In this document: positions 37,001-48,047 of the stretch, in pieces | Numbering within the stretch: the first letter of the stretch is position 1 | How the letters are laid out: each line of letters starts with the position of its first letter | Source: Rhodamnia argentea | Lineage: Eukaryota; Streptophyta; Magnoliopsida; Myrtales; Myrtaceae | Length of the DNA stretch: 64,000 nt | NCBI RefSeq assembly: GCF_020921035.1 | Contig: NC_063160.1 | Coordinates: 21,549,595 to 21,613,594, forward strand | Reading direction: 5' to 3' | The notes under the pieces: model-generated | The model's database searches: none | Seen by the model: the letters and a program-made list of their open reading frames with translations, nothing else | Told to the model about the DNA's origin: nothing | Position numbers and translations under genes: made by a program

Positions 37001-40000
37001 CAGGATTATGCGCTTTCTTATATTATTTTTAGATGTTCAACGTCTTGATATTGATTATTGACCAAAGAATCTTTGTAATTCCTCAGTTTGTTAATTTCTG
37101 CTTAAATGCCTTGTTTATTGGTAGGATGAGGATTTGGACATATCCCCTGTTGAGATTGACGATGCATTGGTTATTGAAGATGATGATATATCTGACGACG
37201 ACGACGACGACCATGAAGATGTATGTCATCTGAATCTTCCATTTGTTCATCCTTGTTATTCTTCGCTGATGTTAAATTTTTGTTTTTCCAATTTCCATAG
37301 CAGATATGGCTTGATTACAAATATGTGAATTAGCCTTTTGGTTTACACAGAAAAGACAGGCCTTTTTATCAAAGATTTAGTAATGTGGTAACATTTGCGG
37401 GTCTGTACTCGCTGCATGCGAAAGATGGCACCTCAACGATGCAATAATGTACTTGCAAGTTTGAGGCTCATTAATTAGTTTTCCGATTATGCGCTGAGGC
37501 AGCCATTTTCTTTGTTTTAGGTTCTAAGAGATGATTCGCTTCCTGTTTGCTTGACTGACAAAGTACACGATGTCAAATTGGGCGATTCTGCTGAGGATAG
37601 TGCTACAAACCCAGCTACAAGTGATAGCCAGACGAACCCAGCTTCTGGTTCTAGCAGTAGAGCTGCTGCTTCTCGGCCCTCCGATTCTGCTGATTTTAGG
37701 GGTGGTAATACCTTTGGTACTAGAGGAGCAATGTCTTTCGCTGCTGCTGCCATGGCTGGGCTTGGATCTGCTAATGGCAGAGGTTTTAGGGGAGGCAGAG
37801 ATCGTCATGGACGACCTTTTCTGAGTAATAGCGAACCTTCAAAATTGATCTTCACAGCGGGAGGGAAGCAGCTTAATAGGCACTTGACCATTTATCAGGC
37901 CATCCAACGACAGCTTGTGTTGGATGAGGATGACGATGAAAGGTTTGCTGGCAGCGATTTTGCATCTGGTGATGGGAGCAGGTTGTGGAGTGATATATAC
38001 ACGATTACCTACCAGAAAGCAGATGGGCAGGCTGACAGGGCATCTGGTGGTAGTGCTCCCTCGAAGTCTGCAAAATCTGGTTCTTCAACCTCCTATTCCG
38101 ATGTCCAATCACAGCGAATGTCTCTTTTGGACAGCATATTGCAAGGGGAGCTTCCTTGTGATCTAGAAAAATCTAATCCGACATACAATATTCTGGCTCT
38201 GTTACGGGTATTGGAGGGATTAAATCAATTAGCACCTCGTTTGAGGGCTGAGATAGTTCGCAATGACTTTGCTGAAGGAAGAACATCTAGTCTAGATCGA
38301 CTTAGTGCTGGTGCCAAAGTTTCTCCTGAAGAATTTATTAATAGCAAACTTACGCCGAAATTGTCCCGGCAAATACAAGACGCCCTTGCATTGTGTAGTG
38401 GGAGTCTTCCATCTTGGTGCTCCCAGTTGACAAAAGCATGCCCATTCTTGTTTCCTTTTGAGACCCGTAGGCAGTACTTCTATTCGACTGCTTTTGGATT
38501 ATCCCGGGCATTATATCGTATCCAACAGCAACAAGGTGCTGATGGGCATGGATCAGCAAATGAGCGAGAGCTAAGAGTTGGGAGATTACAGCGCCAGAAG
38601 GTTCGTGTATCTCGGAACCGCATCTTGGATTCTGCTGCGAAAGTAATGGAGATGTATTCTAGCCAGAAAGCTGTGCTTGAAGTCGAGTATTTTGGTGAAG
38701 TTGGAACTGGTTTGGGTCCAACTCTGGAGTTCTACACTCTCTTAAGTCATGACCTGCAAAAAGTTGGGTTGGAGATGTGGAGGTCAAGTTCATCAGAGAA
38801 GCCTGCAGTGGATGTTGATCTGAATGAACAGAGCAATGATGAAAGCACCAGTACAGATTCTGCTGTGGAAGATAGAGATACGGTCGTGGCTCCTCTCGGG
38901 TTGTTCCCTCGTCCTTGGCCTCCAAATGCTGATATTTCTGATGGCAGTAAGTTCTCCAAGGTAGTTGAGTATTTCCGGTTGGTGGGACGTGTGATGGCTA
39001 AAGCTCTTCAAGATGGACGGCTTTTGGACTTGCCAATGTCTCCAGCGTTTTATAAGCTTGTGCTTGGACAAGTAGGCACCTTCCTCATAATTTCTTTCAT
39101 GAAAGCTGCATTTTGCATAAAGTGAGATAATTCTACTTCATTTGATCCAGGAGCTTGATTTGCACGATATCATCTCTTTTGACGCCGAGGTTGGGAAGGT
39201 ATTGGAAGAGTTGCATGCTCTTGTTTGTCGTAAACAATTTCTGGAATCAAGCAGTGATGACAATCATGATGCAATGGCTGATTTACGTTTTCGCGGGGCT
39301 CGAATTGAAGATCTCTCTTTAGATTTTACACTTCTTGGTTATCCGGACTATGTCCTGAAGTCGGGGGACGAAACTGTATGTCATTGTGACTTACATTACT
39401 GATTGTATCTAGAGCTTTTGTGCTTTATTTGGAATTTATTTCCTTGTTATTTTTCAGGTTGATGTAAATAACCTGGAGGAATACTTATCCTTGGTGGTTG
39501 ATGCCACTGTCAAGACGGGAATTGCTCGACAGATGGAAGCATTCAGAGCAGGGTTCAATCAGGTTAAGTGCCTTCGAGGTCTTAGTTCATGTGCAATGGA
39601 ACCATTGTTATTATAACTTCATTAACTTCGTTCCATGCAAGGGATAATCCTCTATAAAAAATTGTCATGTGAAAACAAGAGGGCTTTAGGCCATACAGCT
39701 TTGATGAGAATGGCATGAAGTATGGTGCAGTTATACAAACATCTTGATTTAAAGTTTCTGTCGTGGCTTTATTCTGGCATGGCAACTCAGTTGACTCTTG
39801 TTTTAAAACTAAAAATATAATGGTGAGCATGATTCTCTTTTTTCGCTTTGGAATTGTACCTGATTTGTGGTTCACTGTGATCAGGTTTTTGACATCTCAT
39901 CTCTACAAATATTTACTCCACATGAACTAGACTATCTGCTCTGTGGCCGTAGAGAGATGTGGGAGGTAAATTTGGCATTGGCGTTGTCATCAAGCTTTGC

Positions 40001-40923
40001 AAGACACAGGGCAAATGTATTTTAGTTGTCCTTATAAATTGTCTCACCTCTCTCTCCTTATATTCTGTCCCAGGCGGAGACACTTGCAGATCACATAAAA
40101 TTTGATCATGGCTACACTGCTAAGAGCCCAGCAATTTTATATGTATGTTTCTTCAGTAGCTCTGGAGCTCTGTTTTGGTTGTGGTTATGATCGTATTTAT
40201 AGCTCACAGATGTTTTTCTTTTTCAACAATAGTTACTTGAGATCATGGGGGAGTTCACACCTGAGCAGCAGCGGGCATTCTGCCAGTTTGTTACCGGGGC
40301 TCCAAGACTTCCACCAGGTGGTCTGGCTGTACTGAGTCCAAAGCTGACAATTGTGCGGAAGGTATGAAAAGTATTAGATAAGATGGATTCATATCAAAGG
40401 GGCACTGTTGATTTTTGCATTACTTAATGAACGTGCCATGTAGCATCAGATGTGGATGTACAACTCCACTTGGCATTTGTGGTAATTAGGCTTCTAGCTC
40501 ATATGGATACTGTGTCATTTCAAATTCTATGTGCATGCTTTTTCGATCACTCAATTTTTTGAAGATCTAGCTGCATGTGCCAATTTAGTTGTGGATCACT
40601 AATTAATCCAAGCCCTAACCATTTTGTTCTCATTTATGCAGCATTCTTCTACAGCCAGTACTGTACCATCTAACGGAACTGCTCCGTCAGAGTCAGCAGA
40701 TGATGACTTGCCAAGCGTGATGACTTGTGCTAATTACTTAAAACTTCCCCCATATTCTTCAAAGGTACCATGTATATTCATAGAAGTTTGTTGTTCATCT
40801 GTTTACTGTCATTAGTCATTTGCGTCTGTTGCTAACTATTTGCTGCAACTTAAACAGGACATTATGTACAAGAAATTGCTTTATGCTATCAATGAAGGGC
40901 AAGGATCTTTTGATTTGTCGTGA
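31097..40923 (+). CDS. UPL3: HECT-type E3 ubiquitin-protein ligase UPL3 (KAKTUS)
   Basis: Seventeen coding exons: 31097-31960, 32134-32244, 32342-32458, 32627-32797, 32873-33034, 33911-34159, 34239-34360, 34440-35874, 37125-37220, 37521-39071, 39151-39375, 39458-39562, 39885-39965, 40074-40142, 40233-40361, 40642-40764, 40858-40923. The product has 1,891 residues, against about 1,888 in Arabidopsis. The Ser/Pro-rich N-terminus [13 protein letters not shown] is conserved. Armadillo-type repeats span about 190-560 ([20 protein letters not shown] onward). A Gly-Ser repeat follows AGNPN near residue 650. An acidic block ([20 protein letters not shown]) lies at about 1085-1105. The HECT domain covers roughly 1500-1891, with catalytic Cys1858 in [16 protein letters not shown] and the end [11 protein letters not shown]. 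Known UPL3 limits trichome endoreduplication by targeting GL3/EGL3. The gene is intact. Confidence 0.97.
36380..36830. mobile_element. candidate fold-back insertion in UPL3 intron 8
   Basis: AAATACTGGTGTGGCAAATG near 36,390 pairs with the reverse complement of sequence near 36,780-36,815 (AATACTGGATGTGGCCACAT), and GCTGATG-type words follow on both sides. Between them is a GC-rich interior with GTGGCA and GGAGGG words. It sits in the longest UPL3 intron (35,875-37,124). No target duplication was fixed. Confidence 0.4.
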
Positions 40924-41250
40924 GATTTCAAGGCTAACAAAACGGTCTGTGTATATTAGAACATAGGGTCTTTGATGATCTTGGTGTTGGAAGTAGCATC
41001 ATGTTCTGCAGTTTTCCCAAGAAGTGGCATCATTTTTTGTCCTAAATAGAGGCAATCCTAAGGTCAGCTCTGCCATCCCATGTAAGGTCTTGCAGTCTGG
41101 TTTTGTTGGCAGCTTCTGTTTTTCTTGACAACTGTTGCTAAGTCTTTGCATCTTGTTCTTTCAGATTTTGATTGGATTTTTATTCGGGAAGCCCAGAGCT
41201 GTAAGGAGAGAGAATTTGAAGCCTGCCCTTGCAGCCTGCTAGAACGTGTA

Positions 41251-41256
41251 AATAAA
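41251..41256 (+). terminator. candidate polyadenylation signal of UPL3
   Basis: A canonical AATAAA lies 328 bp beyond the UPL3 stop codon, followed by T-rich sequence. Plant signals are loose, so this is only a candidate. Confidence 0.4.
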
Positions 41257-41438
41257 TAGTGCCCATTTGTTTTTACCCCCTTTCCTGTTAACTTGCTCTG
41301 TTTTAGCTATCATATACATGTATGTCATAAAAGATGGATTTGAAGGGAATAAGAAACGACAAAAATAGCTTTATCCTCTTCTATACTTACTTTCGATGTT
41401 TATTCTATTATTTCATAATCGAATGGAAGCCATTTCCT

Positions 41439-42086
41439 TCAATTGGTTTGCATGAGGATCAGGGATCCATCCGTGCTAATTATGTAGGATGTTTGCTGCT
41501 TCATATTCGTTTGTTTTTTTTTTTTTTTTTTTGGGTCGGAGCTACTCCATATTCGAAAAATGTACCGTGGGCTGAGTTCAATCTTTGTGCAAACTTTTCG
41601 TTTCCGAGATGTTTCTGTGGTTTCCGATGGAGAGAATACGCCGCCCCGAATCCCCTCCAATGGGCCAAAAGATCTAGTCATTAAAGCCTGAGTTTGAGGT
41701 GGTGTGCTCGAACATTTTCGCATTAGGATGGCTGCACAAGGTTCGTGTTGGATGGTAGGCCGTTGAAGGGAGGATAACTCATCCCAGTTTGAAGATGCGG
41801 TGGTCTTCCACTTACGCGCCGTCTCGTGACAAGCAATGGTGTTGCTGCGACACCAAGCACGATTTGTAATTTGTGTTAAAAAAGGCGAACGGGAGGCATA
41901 TCGGCTCACTGCTAACGGGAAGTATATCAGGCTCAAAACACTGGGTCTTTCAGAGTATGAGTGACTACCTTCAACAAATATTTTTCTTACGGTTTTCGTG
42001 GGTACCAAGAGCAAAAGTGGTCCTTCCCAGCCTTTTCCCCGTTGGCAAAATTGTTTCATGGGCAAACGAACTTGTCCTATCCACAC
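41439..42086 (-). other. unrecognised 215-codon open frame between UPL3 and beta-galactosidase
   Basis: The frame is open for 648 bases on the minus strand but its first codon is GTG, not ATG; internal ATGs exist (QVRLPMKQFCQRGKGWEG..). The text VWIGQVRLPMKQFC..GKGWEGPLLLL has a GxWEGP word reminiscent of the C-terminal tail of retrotransposon integrases, but I see no zinc-finger, DDE or reverse transcriptase motifs and cannot assign it. A poly-T run (41,514-41,532) lies at its 3' end. It could be a retroelement fragment or chance. The frame before the GTG remains open for about ten codons. Confidence 0.25.
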
Positions 42087-42717
42087 CTTGTCTCCTAAAT
42101 TTGTATGCTCAAATGCATGAAAAATGAACTGAATGAACCCCCGATGACATAACCAGGTCCTTGAAACAATACTGGCAAAAAAAAAAAAAATAAGTGCTTG
42201 GAAATATGACTTTTCGACATATCCATCGCCTAGGCCAATTCTACGATTACGACTAGGATTGACAAATAGGTGTTCAGGTTAATTAATGGATTTTGAGTTG
42301 CTCCCGACCTATGTGGACCCACTTTACAGGAGACCTAAAAATTTCCCTTTTGGAGGGGAAAAAGAACTAACTTCTTACCCAAAGCTTGTAAAAATTTTCT
42401 CTTTCGTAATTTCCCATCTGAATAAATCAATCTCAAGTATTTGAGACGTTACTCTTTGAATGGTGGAAAAATTGGACTGAATCTGATGCAATTGAGCACT
42501 ATTCCTCCAAATCGTCGTAGCTAACACATTTCGAAAAGCATCGAGCATAGACTTTCACTTCTTCATATTAGGATGAAGTCTCTGGGTGAATACAGAGGAT
42601 GAAAATTTATTCATGTGTCGTGTATAATTACAAATGTTAGCTTAAGTAACGCTTTTGAAACCATCACCATGTGTCATAACATCTGTAAATGGAAAATTTA
42701 TCGGACTCTCTGTGCTC
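42087..42717. other. remaining convergent spacer between UPL3 and beta-galactosidase
   Basis: AT-rich sequence with an A-run at about 42,178-42,191. It includes the beta-galactosidase 3' flank, and I see no gene in it. Confidence 0.5.
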
Positions 42718-45700
42718 CTAGTGGGAGCACTTGGCCTGGATAGCTAATGTCTTCGTCGCACCGGGGCAGCGGTCGTTGCCCTTGTCGAAGAGCCCTCGGT
42801 CGATCGGGACTGCGCAGCTAGTTTTCCCCAGGCAATGTTTCTCGACCACGTCCTTGGCAACGGGTGAATTGCAGTCTCCGAGGTTGAAGTTCCCGCAGAC
42901 GCCCTCCGGGTTGCCGAAGCTCGCAAACTCGATGGCCACAATCTTCTTGTGGTTCGGGCACTTCAAGTGCGCCGCCGGTTTCACATCGTCCAAGACCGGG
43001 CGGAAGTTGCTGTTCTTTCTTGCCCACGACTTCACACTAGGGGGATGGTACTCGTCGATGTAACTGCAGATGGTGTCTCTGTCGATATTTAGGATCTCTA
43101 CTGATGCGGGGTTGCCTCCGTCTTCATCCAGCACGACGAGTAGATTGTCGGTTGGCTTAATGAAGGATCTCGGGATATGGTACCTGATAAAGCAAAGAGA
43201 GCAAACCGGACAAATCAAAATCGCGTTACGCTACTAGGCAGCATCTTTCTTGGGTGAAGTTTCATAGGTACTTACTCCGACTGACTTGGCTGTCCGAGAG
43301 GAGAAAGGTAAGTGTACCAGTAGCGGCCAATGCTCTTGCCATTGACCCAAACCATTCCCTTGGTCATCTGAGGCAAGCGAATGGCGACGGGTTGATCTCC
43401 TTCTGGAGCATCGAAGTATGTCTGCAAAAGCAATGATTCATAGGCAACGCATTAGACAGTCTTATACACGACAATCAAGTTGTCAGACGGTTCGAAAAAT
43501 GTAGCTAGACAACTTTACGTCGAAGTTTTCATGGAATCTCCTTAGGAATTCAGAAACTAGCCTAGTGTTGATGGGAAGCTAATAATGTTGGATCTACTGT
43601 CATATTCTCTGCATTTACTAGTAAATTCCAATCTCACGACCTTCTAAAGTGCAATAATTCAGGATGCCGCGAAACGATCATCGAATGTGTTGTTGGAGAG
43701 AGATCATTTAGGCCTTACCTTGTACCATGTAAGAGCGCGCCCGACTCCCTTAGTAGCTTTCGTCCATTGCACTCGGTGCGACCCTCCCTGTGTGAATATG
43801 CGGACCTTCTCTCCATCCAAGCCCACCTGTGTTACAAATCCAATTTCATTTTCCATCAGTATCATTTGCGAAAACAGGATGGTTTGTCTACTTTTGACCA
43901 CAGCCAATGTTCCTTTCTCGAGTCATATATTCAACGTTAGATCCACCTCGAAACTCTTTATCTGTACCTGATGACCCCAGCCATTGAGGGATAAATCCAG
44001 TGTCCCAGTGTTCAAACCTAGGATTGTCACTAGACGAGGCCCTGCATACCGGTGCTCCATGTAGGCTCCACTATCCTGCACGGCCGGGTAAGATTCATCA
44101 GCCTAGTTCTCGAATTAAGAGGGAAAAGCACGATTAGAATAGATTAGCTCCTTACAGGGAATCCCACTGTCGAACCCAACAGAGCAACATGGTTCACTCC
44201 AGGCTTCAAATTGATAGGCTTTTGCAGGACAAAGCTCTTATCGATGTGACTGCCATGGGCAGATCCTGAACAAAATCATCGACACGCTCTATTAGTTTGC
44301 CTAGGAATGCCTAACGGTTGCTATTCTCTGTCGTTGAGCTCCTAATAAGTCAGTTGTTATGCTGAGATAGAGAAGGGTTACCAACAAATTCGCCGTTTAC
44401 AAATGCGAGCATTGCGTGACCGAGACTGGCAACGCGGAGAACCGGCTTTATGTCTTTTCGCATCGGCATATCACTGGTTTCCAACTCGATGCTGCAATGA
44501 GTTGGTGCAGCATTCCAATTTTTCACTTCAGTAAATTGCTAATACCAAAATTTCGCTCTCTTGACTGAAGAAAAAGCATCAATACTCACGTTGTCGTAAA
44601 CCACGCATAATCTGAGGTATCTTTAGTCAAACTATAGAGCTCAAGCGGTGTCTTGGAATTGACAGGCACTCGGCTGGTGTCTGGAATGATTTCCGGCGAC
44701 ATCTCCCACTTGAGCTTGTTCGCCTTCTCTGATTTGACGAAGTTCCTCGAATTGTGCTGTGCTACAATCTGCTCATTGTCAAAAACAGAAAAACACACAT
44801 CAGGCGCTCAGCGGTTCAAAGGCTGGTAGCGACAAGAATTCAAGGTCTACTTATGAGATCAATCAATGCGAGGCCAAGATAAAGAATAAACGAGCAATAC
44901 TCACCTTTTGAGTGTTGAAAACAACGGTTTTGCAGTCGGGAAGAATGCTGATTGAATGTGCGGGAAGATAGTACTGCTCTCCCCTAAATTTAAGCAACTG
45001 AGGCGACACGGTGTTGTTGTTTGTCAAGAAAGCAGCACAGATTTTAGTCCCGGGAATCTCATAGTACCTGGCCTGCATGGAGCAATTTTTTTTCGGTCGA
45101 TAGTGAGAAGAGCCCTTCTTGCAGACTATGTGTTACTGATCAAACTCCCTAGTGCTGCTTTAACATCATCTTCTGCTCTTACCTCGAGATCCTTAGACAA
45201 AACTTGGACTTTGGGACTTCCCCAGAGCAAAGGCTTCCTGCATAGCCTTAAAGCCTTGTGCAGATCTCTGAGATGGCCCCATTTAGGCTCCCTTTGGAGG
45301 CCTTTAAGCAACGTCGGTCAGTCAGATACTTACAAGAGTAAGAACAAGAGAGAATTCTCAGGGACAAGGAAGATTTTATTCCTACCATATTCATCGAGAG
45401 GAGCTTCGTCGTAGTAGCGAGTCGTCGTGAATACAGCGCTTGTTCTACCGAGATTTGTCCCACCATGGTACTGCAAAACATATGGAGGACAGTTTTATCA
45501 AATGTGATGAATGCTGTCGACCAAAAGTAAGGAAACTAAATGCAAATGCTGATGTTGGAGACAGAGCAGCGGAGAAGCCACTCTATACCATGTAGTAGTT
45601 GGTCAAAGTCCCGTTCTTTGCAAAGAAACGAGCAACCGAGAACGCGAGATCTTCTGCAGATCTTTGGGATGGTGGATCTCCGAATACTCGGTACCTGCAA

Positions 45701-47293
45701 TCATTTAAGAATAAAAAAAACAACAGGCATCATTAGCCAAATACGAAGAACCGGCATAGTCTGTCGTATATTTGTCAAGTTTATTGATGATGATCAAATG
45801 GAGGTTTGAGATGACACTGGTGCAGCATGCTTACTGAGCAGTCCAATTCTCAGTCCATAGAGATGGCTTATAGGGCTTGTTTGGGCCTGTGAAGGTATCT
45901 CCGCAGTGCCTTCCATTGCAGGCATTAATCTACAAAGACAGTGTAACACATCATTAATGTTAGGAAACATTACAATAAGCAAGTCTGTTCATATATACGG
46001 AGCATAAATTTGTCATCAATGCACTTAAAATACATACGACAGGATCAGGAGCATCCCTCTGCTTGCACATGATCCATGGAACGCCAGTCTTTAGCCCCAC
46101 GGCCATGTTTCCAGCCCATTGAACGTATCGGGTTCCTGCTTCTCTGTACGCGAGTTGGATGCTATTGTACTCATTCTCGATCTGCATGACAAGGCAAGAA
46201 ACTCACTAGGACCGCGAATTGGAAATTGGTCGCCATTTCATCTTCAGCAAAGGCCTTACATGCTTCCAGGTGGCGTAATCAAAGTAAGTCTATACCTGAG
46301 ATAGAATGATGGGACCCCCTTGAGAAGCAAATAGCTTCTCATCCTTCATCTTTTGTATGATCATCTTGACATACTTTTTCATGTAATACTGCAGAACAGG
46401 AGGCGTAGACCAGTTAGAAGAGCGCTTTTGATTGTTTTTGCCAAAAGAACATATGGTTTCCTGAATCCGGTGAGGCACATTACCTTGAATGGTGGGTTGT
46501 CGGAACGGAATGTGATGTTCTGAACCTCTCTCATCCAATAGGGAAGCCCTCTGGATTCAATTTAATGAGAAAATGACACGGACAATGTCAGCAATGGGCA
46601 TGCGCATGTGGTGCAGACACAATATCTTTGAGGATGAAGAAAGACGAAGAGAAAGTACCCGTGGTTCCATTCGGCCTGAATGAAAGGTCCAACCCTGAGG
46701 GTTACATACATATTGTTCTCTCCAATCAACTTGATGAATTTCACCAGATCGTAATTCCCATCAAAGTTGTACTGCAAAAACGTATATTCCTTTCATCATC
46801 TTGGTCTATAAAGCCTTAGACTTAGCTAGCTCAGCATATCGAAAATCATTAAAGTTTTCATCGATATTAAAACATGAATTACCTGGCCTTCCACAGGCTC
46901 ATGAGCATTCCAGAAAACATAAGTCTGGATCACATTCAGGCCTCCTTGTTTCGCCTTCCTAATGAGGTCTGGCCACATCTGCAATACAAATCCAATAGCA
47001 TTGTTATCCCTTAAACAGAACAGCCTAATGAAACCCATGGAAAAAAAAAAAGGAAACATGTCAAAAGAATCATGAATATGGCCAGAATTTTGTTCATGAT
47101 GTCCAAAACGACATACATCGGGGGTGCTACGAGGGTAATGAATCGACCCGGAGAACAGAAGCTCTCTCTTCCCATTGATGATCAAAGATGTCCCGTCATA
47201 CGTGACTCCCAGTGCATTCTTCTTTGCGCAGGCCACCGAGAGCAACAATGAGAAAAGGGCTGACAAAACTACCAGTCTCTTCATTGCTATCAT
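42718..47293 (-). CDS. beta-galactosidase, GH35, with C-terminal SUEL lectin domain (BGAL11/13/14-like)
   Basis: Eighteen exons on the minus strand: 47293-47117, 46978-46883, 46771-46659, 46550-46484, 46388-46296, 46181-46038, 45929-45835, 45694-45589, 45470-45386, 45301-45183, 45072-44905, 44768-44590, 44491-44382, 44265-44156, 44075-43968, 43826-43719, 43421-43276, 43183-42718. They give 829 residues. The ATG at 47,293 precedes a signal peptide ([20 protein letters not shown]); a second ATG at 47,284 is possible. The GH35 barrel has acid/base Glu186 in QIENEYN and nucleophile Glu257 in LWTENW. The end (about 748-829) is a Cys-rich SUEL/galactose-binding lectin domain ([32 protein letters not shown]). 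It is probably secreted to the cell wall to release terminal beta-galactose from galactans or arabinogalactan. It is closest by memory to Arabidopsis BGAL11/13/14, often pollen genes. It lacks the long acidic tail that I recall for BGAL11. Confidence 0.95.
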
Positions 47294-48047
47294 CGTTTTC
47301 TTCCGATTCAACAAGGACAGCGAAGTCGCGAACCAGGCCGTTTTTTATTTTCTCGATGGAATGAGGGAAAAGCTAAAAAAACTAGAGCTCAGAGGGGGCC
47401 TCTTCCTTACTGGGAGGAGGTGCCCAGAAGCTGAATTGGGAGATCCATGAAAATTCAGTGTTATAAGAGAATGAATTGGTAAATATAAGGACTCGGAGGA
47501 AAGCTCGGAGAGAAGACAGCTCTTTCTTTTTCTTAATGTCCTTTTTTCCGCTGTTTCGGTTCACTGGTTGAGGTTGTCTTTGTTACAGATGTTTCTCTCT
47601 GTGCCCTCTCTCTCTCTCTCTCTTCCCTCTTGTTCTGGTTTCTTGAACTGAAACATGGTTTCTCTTTCTCTCTCCTTTGAAAGCTGCTATTTTTCTTTTC
47701 TTTTCCTTCTGCAGGGATTGCGTTATAACTGTACATAACGGATCTAACGGGAATTCGGAAATGGCGGGTTCTTTTTTTTTTTTTTGTGAGACTGGGTTGT
47801 CAGGCCCAATACAAATGGATGGGCCTAGACGAACAGGCTCGATATGCTCTCAAACAACAAAACTTTTTTATACATAAGAACATATTTTCTTGCGGGTTAG
47901 CATTTCCCTCCAAAAAGATTGAAGCCTCCCTCCAAACAATTTTCGCTCAAGAACAAAAATTCGAAACCAAATCGGCTTTCTCCACTAAAGAGACGAACTT
48001 GAGCTTTTGGGACATTTCCGCAGAACCAGCCAAGTGATTCTGACGCC
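47294..48047. promoter_or_regulatory. shared head-to-head promoter of beta-galactosidase and MCM10
   Basis: Only 754 bp separate the two start codons on opposite strands. The interval holds a CT run (about 47,605-47,624), a second CT-rich patch near 47,660 and a T-run near 47,770. There is no room for another gene. Whether the two genes share control elements cannot be read from sequence. Confidence 0.6.

Noticed and set aside
47294-47314. A longer beta-galactosidase start reading LNRKKT before MIAMKRL
   Set aside because: Its first codon is TTG; the first in-frame ATG is at 47,293, just before a good signal peptide.
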